Source: CAJXTB01 sp047626195
GTDB taxonomy: Bacteria; Myxococcota_A; UBA796; GCA-2862545
Assembly: GCA_047626195.1 (NCBI GenBank)
Contig: JBLHSN010000025.1
Coordinates: forward strand, 1-31,338
Direction of reading: 5' to 3'
DNA length: 31,338 nt
The translations under genes were made by a program, and so were the position numbers. The notes beneath the pieces are model-generated. The model was not told the DNA's origin. It saw only the letters and a program-made list of their open reading frames with translations, and ran no database searches. Shown here in pieces: positions 24,028 through 31,338 of this stretch. The number at the start of each line of letters is the position of its first letter. Position 1 is the first letter of the stretch.

Positions 24028-26247
24028 TCACTCTTCCGTGTCCGAATCGACAACGGGGATATTCCCCGTTGAAATAACAATATTTCCGTCACGACTGCCA
24101 ACAAGGGTTCGCCGGCCATCTGCAAAGAGATCCACAGTACTCAAGCCCCCGTCTACGCGGAGGTCCGAGTATGCACGGTACCGCGGCACGAGGGTGGTCG
24201 CAGCATCATCGAAGACGGTCAGGTCCCCGTTGCCGAATGCGACAACCTCATTCGTTCCATCTCCGTCGATGTCCACCAGCGATAGGACGCCGGAACCTGT
24301 GTAGGTGACGCCCCCAACCTCCACGCCGTCTGTCGTGGAGGTCACGATGCGACCATCGGCTAAAGCGGCAACGCTGCACCCGGCAGAGGCGCACGACACG
24401 ACGTTGCCTTGCGACAGGGCAATGTCTACCGCACCAGCGGTAGCCTCGGTCCCTTGGTCACCACCGCCGTCATCGAACAAACTGACGCTGCCATCGGTCA
24501 GCACGGCGACGGTGGACGACGAAGGCCCGTCGCCGCATGCCAAATCCATGCCACCAGTGATATTTGCCGAGCCCAAGACAATGGCTGGGGTACCCGCCAG
24601 ATCCACCGCGACCACCTCGGCTGTGGTGAGGACGTAAGCAATGTCTCCACAGAACGCCACGGCAACACCGTCGGCATTGCTAGCGGACACTCTCGTGGAG
24701 CCAAGCTCACTGACCAGAGGCTCACTGCCAGGGAACAAACCAACCACTGAGAGGTCGACATTGGTTCCGGACTCGGTCAGTCCAATGACGTCGACCCGAC
24801 TCGAACCGAGGTCGCGGCGTACGAAGACCGGTGAAACGGTAAACGAGGCCTCGAAAATGGTCTCGCGGTCTGCAGGTGCCCACCAGTCACCGGTGTCGAA
24901 GGTGGCCGAGCCCCCCCAGATGGTGTCCCAGGTGCTTGGACCCGCCACGAAAAGCTCCGGAATTCCCTCACCGCTGACGTCTCCAACCGCAATGGGACCC
25001 GGGTCTGGCGCAACCCACACGCTCCGCTGTTCTTGCGATTCGTCTTGGATGCGTCGAACGAAGACCTCACCCGTTTCTTGGGCGAGCCAGACGTCTTGTC
25101 GGCCGTCACGGTCTGAATCGCCCACGGCCACCGAGGCGCCGATGCTGCCGCTCTCGAAGCTGGTCACCGACACCGCACCTGACAGGTCGAACATACGAAC
25201 GTCACGCTGGACGGTGGGTGCGAGGGGACCGATTACGAAAAGTTCGTCTCCGCCATCTCCGTTTACGTCGCCAGACAGGGAGGTCGACGCGTCTGCGAAG
25301 GACGTGTCGACCAGTGTGGGGCCGGTCTGCGCGTAGGTATCACCGCTACGGACGAAGCGTACCCAGAAGCTGGTGTCATCGAGGACGGTTATTTGCGGGC
25401 GCCCCTCACCGGTGTTGTCCCCGATAGAAATGGAGTTGGGTGCGTTTCGCAGGCGAAGGGTGTCATCGACCATAAAGGTGAACGCGCCATCTCCGCCCCA
25501 CACTTCCAGCTCAAATCGCGGGGACTCGGACCAAGCAATGACGATGTCTGACAGGCCATCACCGTCGACATCTCCGATAGCGGCAGATGCAACCGAACGT
25601 CCATCCGCTTCAATGGTACCGGCGAGTACATGACCGGCAATAGGATGGCTGCGGAGCACTGCGACTGTTCCGCCACTCCACACCAAAATGTCGGCTAGCC
25701 CGTCCGCATCGATGTCCCCTGCCGCACTACCCGCAATGATCCGCTCTCCAGACACATCAACAACCGAGACGGCATCGCCGTCTACGGGAATCCACCAGAC
25801 GTTGGACTCCGAAACACCAATGGCGCCGCCTGTGGAGGGATGCACGGCGGTCACGGTGTCTTGAGCCAGAGTGCGGGGGTTTACATCAAGGCGGAGGTCA
25901 CCTGCGAACACGGGGACAACTACGCTGTTATCCGCCGCAACCGTATAAGTACCGACTTGATCGAGGGTCAGCACGCCCACACCGCCGCCGTCGGCTTGGA
26001 CCTCGACGGGTACGCCATCGACAGTCACACCAGACAAGTCACCGGGAACTGCCGCACCCCAAGTGCCCTGACCGCGCACAGCAACTCCCAGTGGGGCGGC
26101 TCCGGAAGCAGGCAGTACGAAGACGCTGGTGGCCGCTTCGGGAGCAGTCCACACACCGATGGGATCGATCCCCTCGGTTTCGGGTTCGCAGGCAAAGGCA
26201 AGCAACACAAGGGGGGCGAGCGGCAGACGCACACGAACTCCAGACAT
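24028..26247 (-). CDS. FG-GAP/VCBS-repeat lipoprotein
   Basis: A predicted 739-residue lipoprotein. The ATG at 26245-26247 gives a 19-residue signal ending LLAFAC (Cys20). GTG at 26259 and GTG at 26232 (the latter with GGAG at good spacing) are alternative starts. An N-terminal Ig-like region (PLGVAVRGQGTWGAAVPGDLSGV) is followed by FG-GAP repeats with calcium-type loops: GDIDADGLADILV, GDVDGDGLSDIVI, GDVNGDGGDELFV, GDSDRDGRQDVWL, GDVSGEGIPELFV, and VDIDGDGTNEVVAF late in the protein. Such repeats fold into integrin-like beta-propellers that bind ligands or neighbouring proteins. The C-terminus is acidic (VVDSDTEE). It follows the subtilase by 13 bp on the same strand, so the two are probably co-expressed at the cell surface. 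Confidence 0.9.
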   Translation of the reverse strand: MSGVRVRLPLAPLVLLAFACEPETEGIDPIGVWTAPEAATSVFVLPASGAAPLGVAVRGQGTWGAAVPGDLSGVTVDGVPVEVQADGGGVGVLTLDQVGTYTVAADNSVVVPVFAGDLRLDVNPRTLAQDTVTAVHPSTGGAIGVSESNVWWIPVDGDAVSVVDVSGERIIAGSAAGDIDADGLADILVWSGGTVAVLRSHPIAGHVLAGTIEADGRSVASAAIGDVDGDGLSDIVIAWSESPRFELEVWGGDGAFTFMVDDTLRLRNAPNSISIGDNTGEGRPQITVLDDTSFWVRFVRSGDTYAQTGPTLVDTSFADASTSLSGDVNGDGGDELFVIGPLAPTVQRDVRMFDLSGAVSVTSFESGSIGASVAVGDSDRDGRQDVWLAQETGEVFVRRIQDESQEQRSVWVAPDPGPIAVGDVSGEGIPELFVAGPSTWDTIWGGSATFDTGDWWAPADRETIFEASFTVSPVFVRRDLGSSRVDVIGLTESGTNVDLSVVGLFPGSEPLVSELGSTRVSASNADGVAVAFCGDIAYVLTTAEVVAVDLAGTPAIVLGSANITGGMDLACGDGPSSSTVAVLTDGSVSLFDDGGGDQGTEATAGAVDIALSQGNVVSCASAGCSVAALADGRIVTSTTDGVEVGGVTYTGSGVLSLVDIDGDGTNEVVAFGNGDLTVFDDAATTLVPRYRAYSDLRVDGGLSTVDLFADGRRTLVGSRDGNIVISTGNIPVVDSDTEE

Positions 26248-26260
26248 CAGGCCGCGCACC

Positions 26261-27748
26261 TTACCCCGAACGGCGACGCCTTCGCGCGAGCCCCATCAGT
26301 GGGAACAGCAAGAACAGCGCGCCACGGTCCCCGCGGACGCAGCCGGTGCGGGCTACCCCTAGGGACGGAAGTCGTGCTTTTCCCGCTCCAAAGGCCGGGC
26401 TTTGCTCACTAAAGATGGGTTGACCATCGAAGGCTGACTGCTGCAAGATGCGCGCAGCCTCCCAAGAACTAAGCGTGGGGTCTTCGCTCATGATCAGCGC
26501 AATCGCTGCTGCGACAGCTGGCGTCGAGGCGCTGGTGCCAAAGAAACCCCGCGCGCCATACGCTGCCGTCGACACACCATTGGGTCCGACGATGTCAGGT
26601 TTTGGATACCCAATCGTGCGCGAGCCCCAAGAACTGAACGCTTCGATATCGTTGGCAAAGTAGCCTTCGGCACGGACGGCCCCGACTGCGAAGGCTAACG
26701 GAGATGCGGCGGGGTCGGCAATAGACCCCTCGGCCATGGCCGGGCGTAGGCGACCGCGGGTGGACAATAGGTCCACATCCAAATCCACAGTTGTACCGCG
26801 GTGCAGTCGCACTTCGAGGTGCCCCCACTGGGCCTCTTGTACGTTGGACGGCACCCGCTCATAAGGTTGGCAGCGGTCGGCGCCTGGCAACTGACGTACC
26901 TCAGAGACACCGAGAATGCGGCCTTCATCATCGACCAAGCGAAGGTCGAGGTCCGTCTCGCCACAGTTCAGCCGTTGGTCCCACTGCACGAGTGTGGTCT
27001 GTGGACCCGCGCCCAAGCGTACATCTAGCTGGTTGTCGCCGTCAAAGTCCAGACGACCGTCGTTGTCGCCGTCAACCCAGGGTCCGCCCCAATGCGAGTC
27101 TGCGTAGTTGCCACTACTCGTGACCAACAACACGCCGCCCGCTGCCGCTTTCGCCGCCAGTTCGGAGACAGGTCCTCGACCATCATGAAAGGAGCTGTTG
27201 AGGAAGGACAACGACATGCTGATGATATCGATGTCTTCGCGAACGGCCCAATCAATCGCGTTTTCCAGCGTTGTTCGACCTTGGGTGCGCACGAGGTGGA
27301 GCTGTGCATCGGGCGCAATATCGCGGACGATTTCGGAGCAAGCAATACCGTGAACGCCCTGTTCAAAACGGAAACGCGGGCGCAAAAAGTCGATAGGTTG
27401 CTCGCACGTCGGATCGGCAAAACAGTCGTGACTAGTGAACTCGCCGAGCTCCTCAGCGAGATCCAGTGACGAGAACCATTGCAGGTCGAAAACCGCAATC
27501 TTCACGCCAGCACCAGTAGCTCCCGCATCATGCCAAGGATGTACAGCCAGAGCGGCGAGGGCTTCTTCTGCGACGAAAGAGTCGGTCACGGGAACGTCTT
27601 CTTCGGTCCACGCAATACCCGGCGGCGGGGGTTCTAGCAGCACGGAACCGGTAGCAGAGTGCGTTTCAGCGCCCGGATAGTTGGGGTCCTCTACCCGAAC
27701 GAGCGACCAGGGGTCGACGACCAGCGGAATCAATGCGAACACCAACAT
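26261..27748 (-). CDS. Secreted subtilisin-like (S8) serine protease with inserted domain and Cys/Arg C-terminal tail
   Basis: A 495-residue protein. A hydrophobic N-terminus (MLVFALIPLVV) serves as signal or anchor. Catalytic residues are D88 (KIAVFDLQW), H133 (EQGVHGIACSEIV), oxyanion N214 (VTSSGNYA) and S406 (FFGTSASTPAVAAA). The Asp motif is unusual: DLQW replaces the common D-S/T-G. Between N214 and S406 an inserted beta-rich segment (about 225-335) starts with DGDNDGRLDFDGDNQLDV, a possible calcium site, and resembles a PPC-type module. The C-terminus has GC (469-470), a hydrophobic run and RRRRR, like the GH18 protein's tail and MYXO-CTERM signals, suggesting processing and surface anchoring. 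The ATG directly abuts the stop of the upstream gene; the FG-GAP lipoprotein follows. Its substrate is unknown. Confidence 0.93.
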   Translation of the reverse strand: MLVFALIPLVVDPWSLVRVEDPNYPGAETHSATGSVLLEPPPPGIAWTEEDVPVTDSFVAEEALAALAVHPWHDAGATGAGVKIAVFDLQWFSSLDLAEELGEFTSHDCFADPTCEQPIDFLRPRFRFEQGVHGIACSEIVRDIAPDAQLHLVRTQGRTTLENAIDWAVREDIDIISMSLSFLNSSFHDGRGPVSELAAKAAAGGVLLVTSSGNYADSHWGGPWVDGDNDGRLDFDGDNQLDVRLGAGPQTTLVQWDQRLNCGETDLDLRLVDDEGRILGVSEVRQLPGADRCQPYERVPSNVQEAQWGHLEVRLHRGTTVDLDVDLLSTRGRLRPAMAEGSIADPAASPLAFAVGAVRAEGYFANDIEAFSSWGSRTIGYPKPDIVGPNGVSTAAYGARGFFGTSASTPAVAAAIALIMSEDPTLSSWEAARILQQSAFDGQPIFSEQSPAFGAGKARLPSLGVARTGCVRGDRGALFLLFPLMGLARRRRRSG

Positions 27749-28234
27749 CTAGTTTGTGTCCTCAACAACAACAGCGTCCCAGACGTCGGCGTCGAGCGTC
27801 AGGGCCGTTGAAGTAACGGTGGCAGCGGATGCGAAGCGCCCTGTTTGCATGGCAGCCGTTGCGTAAGTTTCGCAGACCTCCCAGGTCCGTTCCCCCTCTT
27901 GGGCCTGAACCGACACCACGAACTCGCCGCCTCCCGAACACTGTCGATTCCGGTCGAGCACCGCAAGGGTCCACGGTCCCACACATGCTTTTACTGACGC
28001 GAGCTCTAGGGGTAGTTCCACCTCACCACCGTCCCCACAGAACCGCACAGATGCCTGTCCTTGGGTCAGAATTCGATTGCGTCCCAGTCGAACACGAAAC
28101 CGGAACACGGGATGGCCGCCGTATAGGCTCCGACAAGCGACGGGTGCCAACTCCAAGGGCAGCGCCAGGAGCTTGCGCCGCCACAGGACCACAACGCCTG
28201 TTGCCGTTGCGCCAATCACGGAGATAGCGATCAA
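27749..28234 (-). CDS. Membrane-anchored protein of unknown function, uncertain start
   Basis: The conservative version starts at TTG 28234 and gives 161 residues: one membrane helix (LIAISVIGATATGVVVLW), a basic stop-transfer (RRK) and a soluble domain with five cysteines (CRSLYGG, RFCGDGG, KACVGPW, RQCSGGG, WEVCETY). The frame is open upstream as far as a TGA at 28370-28372. That extra stretch reads like a second helix (GSIALAAGVVVGVPLLATA) preceded by SLTISLSDRIAATRTG, yet it contains no ATG or GTG and no TTG. The true protein may therefore be about 200 residues with an unusual start. The stop touches the subtilase ATG, so the gene heads that operon. The family is unrecognised. The divergent SPFH gene begins 230 bp from the TTG. 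Confidence 0.7.
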   Translation of the reverse strand: MIAISVIGATATGVVVLWRRKLLALPLELAPVACRSLYGGHPVFRFRVRLGRNRILTQGQASVRFCGDGGEVELPLELASVKACVGPWTLAVLDRNRQCSGGGEFVVSVQAQEGERTWEVCETYATAAMQTGRFASAATVTSTALTLDADVWDAVVVEDTN

Positions 28235-28464
28235 AGCGATGTCTCCGAAAATAGGAGCACTCGCCGTGGCCAGCAGAGGAACACCGACAACAACGCCTGC
28301 GGCAAGGGCAATAGACCCTGTACGCGTTGCAGCGATTCGGTCGGAAAGTGAGATCGTGAGGCTCCGGAGTCAGACGTGCATTACTCTATCGCCCCGTTGC
28401 GTAGACGGGAGCGGTGCGTACGTCCACCTGGAACCCCGCTCACACTTTTTTGAAGGAGACACCC

Positions 28465-29823
28465 ATGGGACTTTGGGACACACTCAAGCAGCACGCCGGC
28501 GCGCAGTTCCTGGACGTCATCCAGTGGCTCGATGACAGCAACGACACCATGGTCTATCGATTCCCGATTTTCAATCAGGCAATCACCGACAAGTCTAAGC
28601 TCGTTGTCCGCGAAGGTCAGGCCGCCGTCTTTATTCATGAAGGCGTCATGTCAGACGTCTTCGGACCCGGCACATACACGCTAGATACGCGAAACGCACC
28701 CATCACTGGTTTCTTCCAGTCCATCTCGTACGGCCTCAACATGCCGTACAAAGGTGATATCTACTTCATCGACACCACGCAGTTCACCGAGAACCGCTGG
28801 GGTACAAGCAATCCCGTCATGATGCGTGACGCCGAGTTCGGTCCAGTGCGCATCCGCGCTTTTGGCATCTACAGCTTCCGCGTTACCGACCCAGAGGTCT
28901 TCCTCAAGCAGGTCGTTGGGACCGACGGGTTGTTTACGACGGACGAGATCACCGGACAGCTAAAGCGCAAGCTCGTCAGCGGCCTAGCGGACACGATTGG
29001 CAAAGCCAAGATTCCCGTCTTGGACCTTGCGGCCAACTACATGGACCTCGGCGACCAGCTACGCGACCGAATGAACCCCGCGTTCAATGAGTCTTACGGC
29101 ATCACCCTCACCGACTTCACCATTGAGAACATCAGCCTGCCAGCCAACGTGGAGAAGGCGCTCGATGACCGCTCGCGCATGGGCGTACTCGGCAACCTCG
29201 GTGCCTACCAACAACTCAAGTCCGCCGATGCTATTGAAGTCGCCGCTGGAAATACAGGCCTTGGTGGCGCAGGCGTTGGCATGGGTGTTGGCTTTGGCAT
29301 GGGCAACATGATGGGCAACCAGATGTCTGGCTCCATGAACCAAGCCGGTCCGTTCAACGCCCAACAAGGCATGCAGGGCGGCCCCGCTCCCGTTCCGCCA
29401 CCCGTGCCGGGCCAAGAGACTTGGCATTACAACGGTCCTACCGGACAGGCCCAACTCAAGACAGCCGAACTGGTCCAGCGCATCACCCAAGACCGCTCGG
29501 GCAACCACCAAGTTTGGAAAGCCGGAATGGCCGCGTGGCAGTCATGGAAAGATGTTCCAGAGCTAGCCACCGCGCTTCCACCGGGTCCGCCGCCCATGCC
29601 CGCAGCCACTAGTTACCATTACGCGGGTGCCGACGGTCAGAGCGAGAAATCGCTCGACGAAGTTGTAGCCGCTGTGAAGGCAGACCCCGACGGTAAGCAC
29701 CACGTGTGGCAAGACGGTTGGGACGGCTGGAAATCCGCAACAGACCTTGCCGAAGTGAAGGCAGCACTGTCTGCCGGACCGCCACCGCCTCCTAGTGGTG
29801 GCCCCCCGCCGCCACCGATGTAG
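28465..29823 (+). CDS. SPFH-domain protein with two GYF_2 domains
   Basis: A 452-residue protein; AAGGAG lies six bases before its ATG. Residues 1-255 are an SPFH/band-7 domain of the YdjI ('virion core protein') type: MGLWDTLKQHAGAQFLDVIQW, VVREGQAAVFIHEGVMSDVFGPGTY, a barrel strand GPVRIRAFGIYSFRVTDPEVFL, and ITLTDFTIENISLPANVEKALDDRSRMG. A Gly/Met-rich flexible region (about 262-305) follows. Then come two GYF_2 (DUF4339) domains, at about 318-368 (WHYNGPTGQ...HQVWKAGMAAWQSWKDVPEL) and 383-430 (YHYAGADGQ...HHVWQDGWDGWKSATDL). GYF-type domains usually bind proline-rich peptides, and this protein itself carries PPVP and a terminal poly-Pro tail. In Bacillus, YdjI sits in an operon with a PspA homolog. 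It likely scaffolds membrane-stress proteins. Strong terminator downstream. Confidence 0.93.
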   Translation: MGLWDTLKQHAGAQFLDVIQWLDDSNDTMVYRFPIFNQAITDKSKLVVREGQAAVFIHEGVMSDVFGPGTYTLDTRNAPITGFFQSISYGLNMPYKGDIYFIDTTQFTENRWGTSNPVMMRDAEFGPVRIRAFGIYSFRVTDPEVFLKQVVGTDGLFTTDEITGQLKRKLVSGLADTIGKAKIPVLDLAANYMDLGDQLRDRMNPAFNESYGITLTDFTIENISLPANVEKALDDRSRMGVLGNLGAYQQLKSADAIEVAAGNTGLGGAGVGMGVGFGMGNMMGNQMSGSMNQAGPFNAQQGMQGGPAPVPPPVPGQETWHYNGPTGQAQLKTAELVQRITQDRSGNHQVWKAGMAAWQSWKDVPELATALPPGPPPMPAATSYHYAGADGQSEKSLDEVVAAVKADPDGKHHVWQDGWDGWKSATDLAEVKAALSAGPPPPPSGGPPPPPM

Positions 29824-29841
29824 ACAGCCCGTAAACAAGAG

Positions 29842-29870
29842 CGCCCTGGCCATTTGGCTGGGGCGTTTTT
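29842..29870 (+). terminator. Rho-independent terminator of the SPFH gene
   Basis: CGCCCTGGCC (29842-29851) pairs with GGCTGGGGCG (29856-29865), with two G-T wobbles and an ATTT loop, followed by TTTTTCGTTCTTTT. It lies 18 bp after the SPFH stop. Confidence 0.9.
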
Positions 29871-29966
29871 CGTTCTTTTAGGACGATAACCACACGCCGC
29901 ACTCGGACGGACTCGAGGGCTATGCGATTTTATAGTTGAGCAATGCCTCTCGGTGTTCTGCCGGAA

Positions 29967-30386
29967 TTATAGCCACGGTCGCTCGGCCTGCTCCCCATGC
30001 CAAATGAACCATCGATGCATCCACTGTGTGCCTCGCGCTTGGTCATGCGGGACATCCACGACCACGTGCTCACTGCACCACTCTCGGACTCCCCGATAGG
30101 CAGCGCTTCCCAATACGGTGGCACACAACGTTTGAATGGCAGCTACACCACCGTAGGTCCATGGCGCGTTTACTTCTACAGCCACGGCTCCGAGCAGTAC
30201 CACCGTAAGCCCAACCCCCAAGGCGAAGCCGCCCGCGACTAGTGAGGTGTACGATCGGTATTGAACCGTTGTCATCCGAACGCCGGTCCGAGACACCTCA
30301 AGCTCAGCAGGTCCGGTAAAGGCCATACAACCTTCGTCGTTTTCGTCGGTGGCTTGCAACAGGACGGGAAACACAACGACGTGCAT
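29967..30386 (-). CDS. Small two-helix membrane protein
   Basis: A 139-residue protein. The ATG at 30384-30386 has GAGGAG six bases upstream. A short N-terminal domain (MHVVVFPVLLQATDENDEGCMAF...ELEVSRTGVRM) precedes two membrane helices, at SLVAGGFALGVGLTVVLLGAVAV and YGGVAAIQTLCATVLGSAAYRG. A His/Trp-rich C-terminus (VVVDVPHDQARGTQWMHRWFIWHGEQ) follows. I recognise no family. It is convergent with the SPFH gene, whose terminator lies between them. The good ribosome-binding site and regular hydrophobic pattern support it being real. Confidence 0.7.
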   Translation of the reverse strand: MHVVVFPVLLQATDENDEGCMAFTGPAELEVSRTGVRMTTVQYRSYTSLVAGGFALGVGLTVVLLGAVAVEVNAPWTYGGVAAIQTLCATVLGSAAYRGVREWCSEHVVVDVPHDQARGTQWMHRWFIWHGEQAERPWL

Positions 30387-31254
30387 GGGATGCTCCTCAA
30401 GAGACATCTGTCCATGGCTCGGCGATTGCTAGCCTTCACCACGCCACAACGACTCTTGAGAGTCCTTGGACGGTCTGAGAGTTCTACAGAGAGCACTGAG
30501 AAAATAGACGTCGTCGTGCCTTTGCTGACTGTGCACAGCACAACATCGGCATTCCCGCTCACGTCAGCATGGCTCGGGGCGATGTCAGGTTTGACAAGTG
30601 CACCGAATCTGAGGTGGCTGGGGCATATGGTCAATGCGGTAGTCAACCCGGCTGATGGGCAAGTTTCTGTAACGGTTGGGCTGGGGCATGCACACCCTAG
30701 TGGTGCTTCCCTTCACTCGAACCGACCCACACCTGCTAAGCGCTGCCAACGGCTGCATACAAGTCACTGTGGACGTCAGTGAAACCCTGTTCACCAGCGG
30801 CGGCATCGTCTTTGATCACGCGACGAACATGACCACGAGATGTACCCACTCCCAATACTGCGGTGTCGGCTACCCATAAGCTGTGAGCTACCACAGCATT
30901 CTGCCCCAATACCTGTTGGGCATCCCCTAGACTCTCGCAGAAGCGGTCTGCAATACGACGGAGGCTACCAGAGCGGGTGTAATATTTAGCACAGCGCCGA
31001 CGGTCAGCGCTACAGGGCCGAGCGATGGGATTGATGGAAGAAACCGGCGCTAGGGTGCGTTCAGGGCGTCCGCCAACTGACGACGTAGTCACTGGGGTTA
31101 CTACTAGGAAAGTGGCGGCCGAACTGGGCACGCCAAAACGTCGGGTTCGAGATCAAGACCGCTGCTCACCCCTGTAGTGACACTATGCGATGATGATGGC
31201 GCCATAATTTACAAAGCGACCACGCTGTCTGCGACGCATGCGCCACAAACAAGA
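30387..31254. other. Stretch with no supportable gene
   Basis: About 870 bp between the small membrane gene and the rRNA terminator. Open frames exist on both strands (for example 30736-31131 minus and 30261-30782 plus), but none has a ribosome-binding site, a recognisable domain or a consistent protein-like composition. One short plus-strand frame (31025-31177, 50 codons) contains SGRPPTDDVV...TTRKVAAELGTPKRRVR, which looks like part of a helix-turn-helix and may be a decayed fragment. The stretch may also hold the promoter for the 29967-30386 gene. Confidence 0.5.
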
Positions 31255-31293
31255 AAACCCCCAGGGAACCGAGATGGCTCAACCTGGGGGTTT
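31255..31293 (-). terminator. Terminator of the rRNA operon
   Basis: AAACCCCCAGG (31255-31265) and CCTGGGGGTTT (31283-31293) form a perfect 11-bp stem with a 17-nt loop. On the minus strand the sequence after the stem is T-rich (TCTTGTTTG). It lies 13 bp after the 5S rRNA 3' end. Confidence 0.88.
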
Positions 31294-31306
31294 CTTGAAA
31301 AGAAGA

Positions 31307-31338
31307 CTGGCGATGACCTACTCTCCCACAGCCAGAAG
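31307..31338 (-). rRNA. rrf: 5S ribosomal RNA, 3' end only (cut by window edge)
   Basis: The minus strand reads TGTGGGAGAGTAGGTCATCGCCAG in this stretch, which holds the conserved GGGAGAGTAGG and the 3' end of bacterial 5S rRNA. About 32 nt are inside the window; the rest, and presumably the 23S and 16S genes, lie to the right. A terminator follows immediately. Confidence 0.9.

Noticed and set aside
30261..30782. 173-codon plus-strand frame as a gene
   Set aside because: It runs antisense through the better supported membrane gene at 29967-30386 and has no domain or good ribosome-binding site.
30736..31131. 131-codon minus-strand frame as a gene
   Set aside because: No ribosome-binding site, no recognisable domain, and a composition like a chance frame in GC-rich DNA.
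31138..31160. GGGTTCGA resembling a tRNA T-arm
   Set aside because: The flanking bases do not form the T-stem and no acceptor or anticodon arm can be drawn.

Overview
The window looks like a chromosomal segment of a Gram-negative, predatory- or social-type bacterium of the Myxococcota/deltaproteobacterial kind. The evidence is indirect: a Ser/Thr kinase with a C-terminal membrane anchor, several lipoproteins with Asp/Thr/Ser-rich linkers, and two secreted proteins ending in a Gly-Cys + hydrophobic stretch + Arg-cluster tail like the MYXO-CTERM sorting signal. The base composition is GC-rich. No species can be named from the sequence.

Layout. 1-1869 (minus): a membrane-anchored Ser/Thr kinase cut by the left edge, preceded by a secreted START/SRPBCC-like protein. 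1949-2764 (plus): a polytopic membrane protein. 2775-5765 (minus): a GH18-family secreted glycosidase and a small lipoprotein, followed by a second, decayed tandem copy of the lipoprotein gene plus the 5' end of the GH18 gene. 5820-8129 (minus): an LtaS/sulfatase-type membrane phosphotransferase fused to an NPCBM domain. 8337-9433 (plus): PspA and a translationally coupled small basic protein. 9640-16536 (plus): two tandem paralogous GT-C membrane glycosyltransferases, then a thioredoxin-octaheme cytochrome c fusion. 16524-18323 (minus): a secreted protein with three repeated modules. 18379-21440 (minus): two overlapping histidine ammonia-lyase-family genes, one with all catalytic residues and one lacking the MIO serine and the catalytic tyrosine loop. 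21503-22276 (plus): a SAM methyltransferase divergent from them. 22281-28234 (minus): a small membrane protein, a lipoprotein, an FG-GAP repeat lipoprotein, a subtilase and a membrane protein. The last three (FG-GAP, subtilase, membrane protein) form a tight operon. 28465-29823 (plus): an SPFH protein with two GYF_2 domains. 29967-30386 (minus): a small membrane protein. 30387-31254: a stretch with no supportable gene. 31255-31338: the terminator and 3' end of a 5S rRNA gene, so an rRNA operon transcribed leftward lies just beyond the right edge.

The common theme is the cell envelope: glycan building (GT-C pair, LtaS-like enzyme), membrane stress (PspA, SPFH), surface or secreted proteins and extracytoplasmic redox. 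The most unusual item is the HAL-family pair. An apparently active MIO enzyme is translationally coupled to a paralog that should be unable to form the MIO cofactor, which suggests a hetero-oligomer with a catalytically dead subunit. No CRISPR array, insertion sequence, tRNA or prophage was seen.
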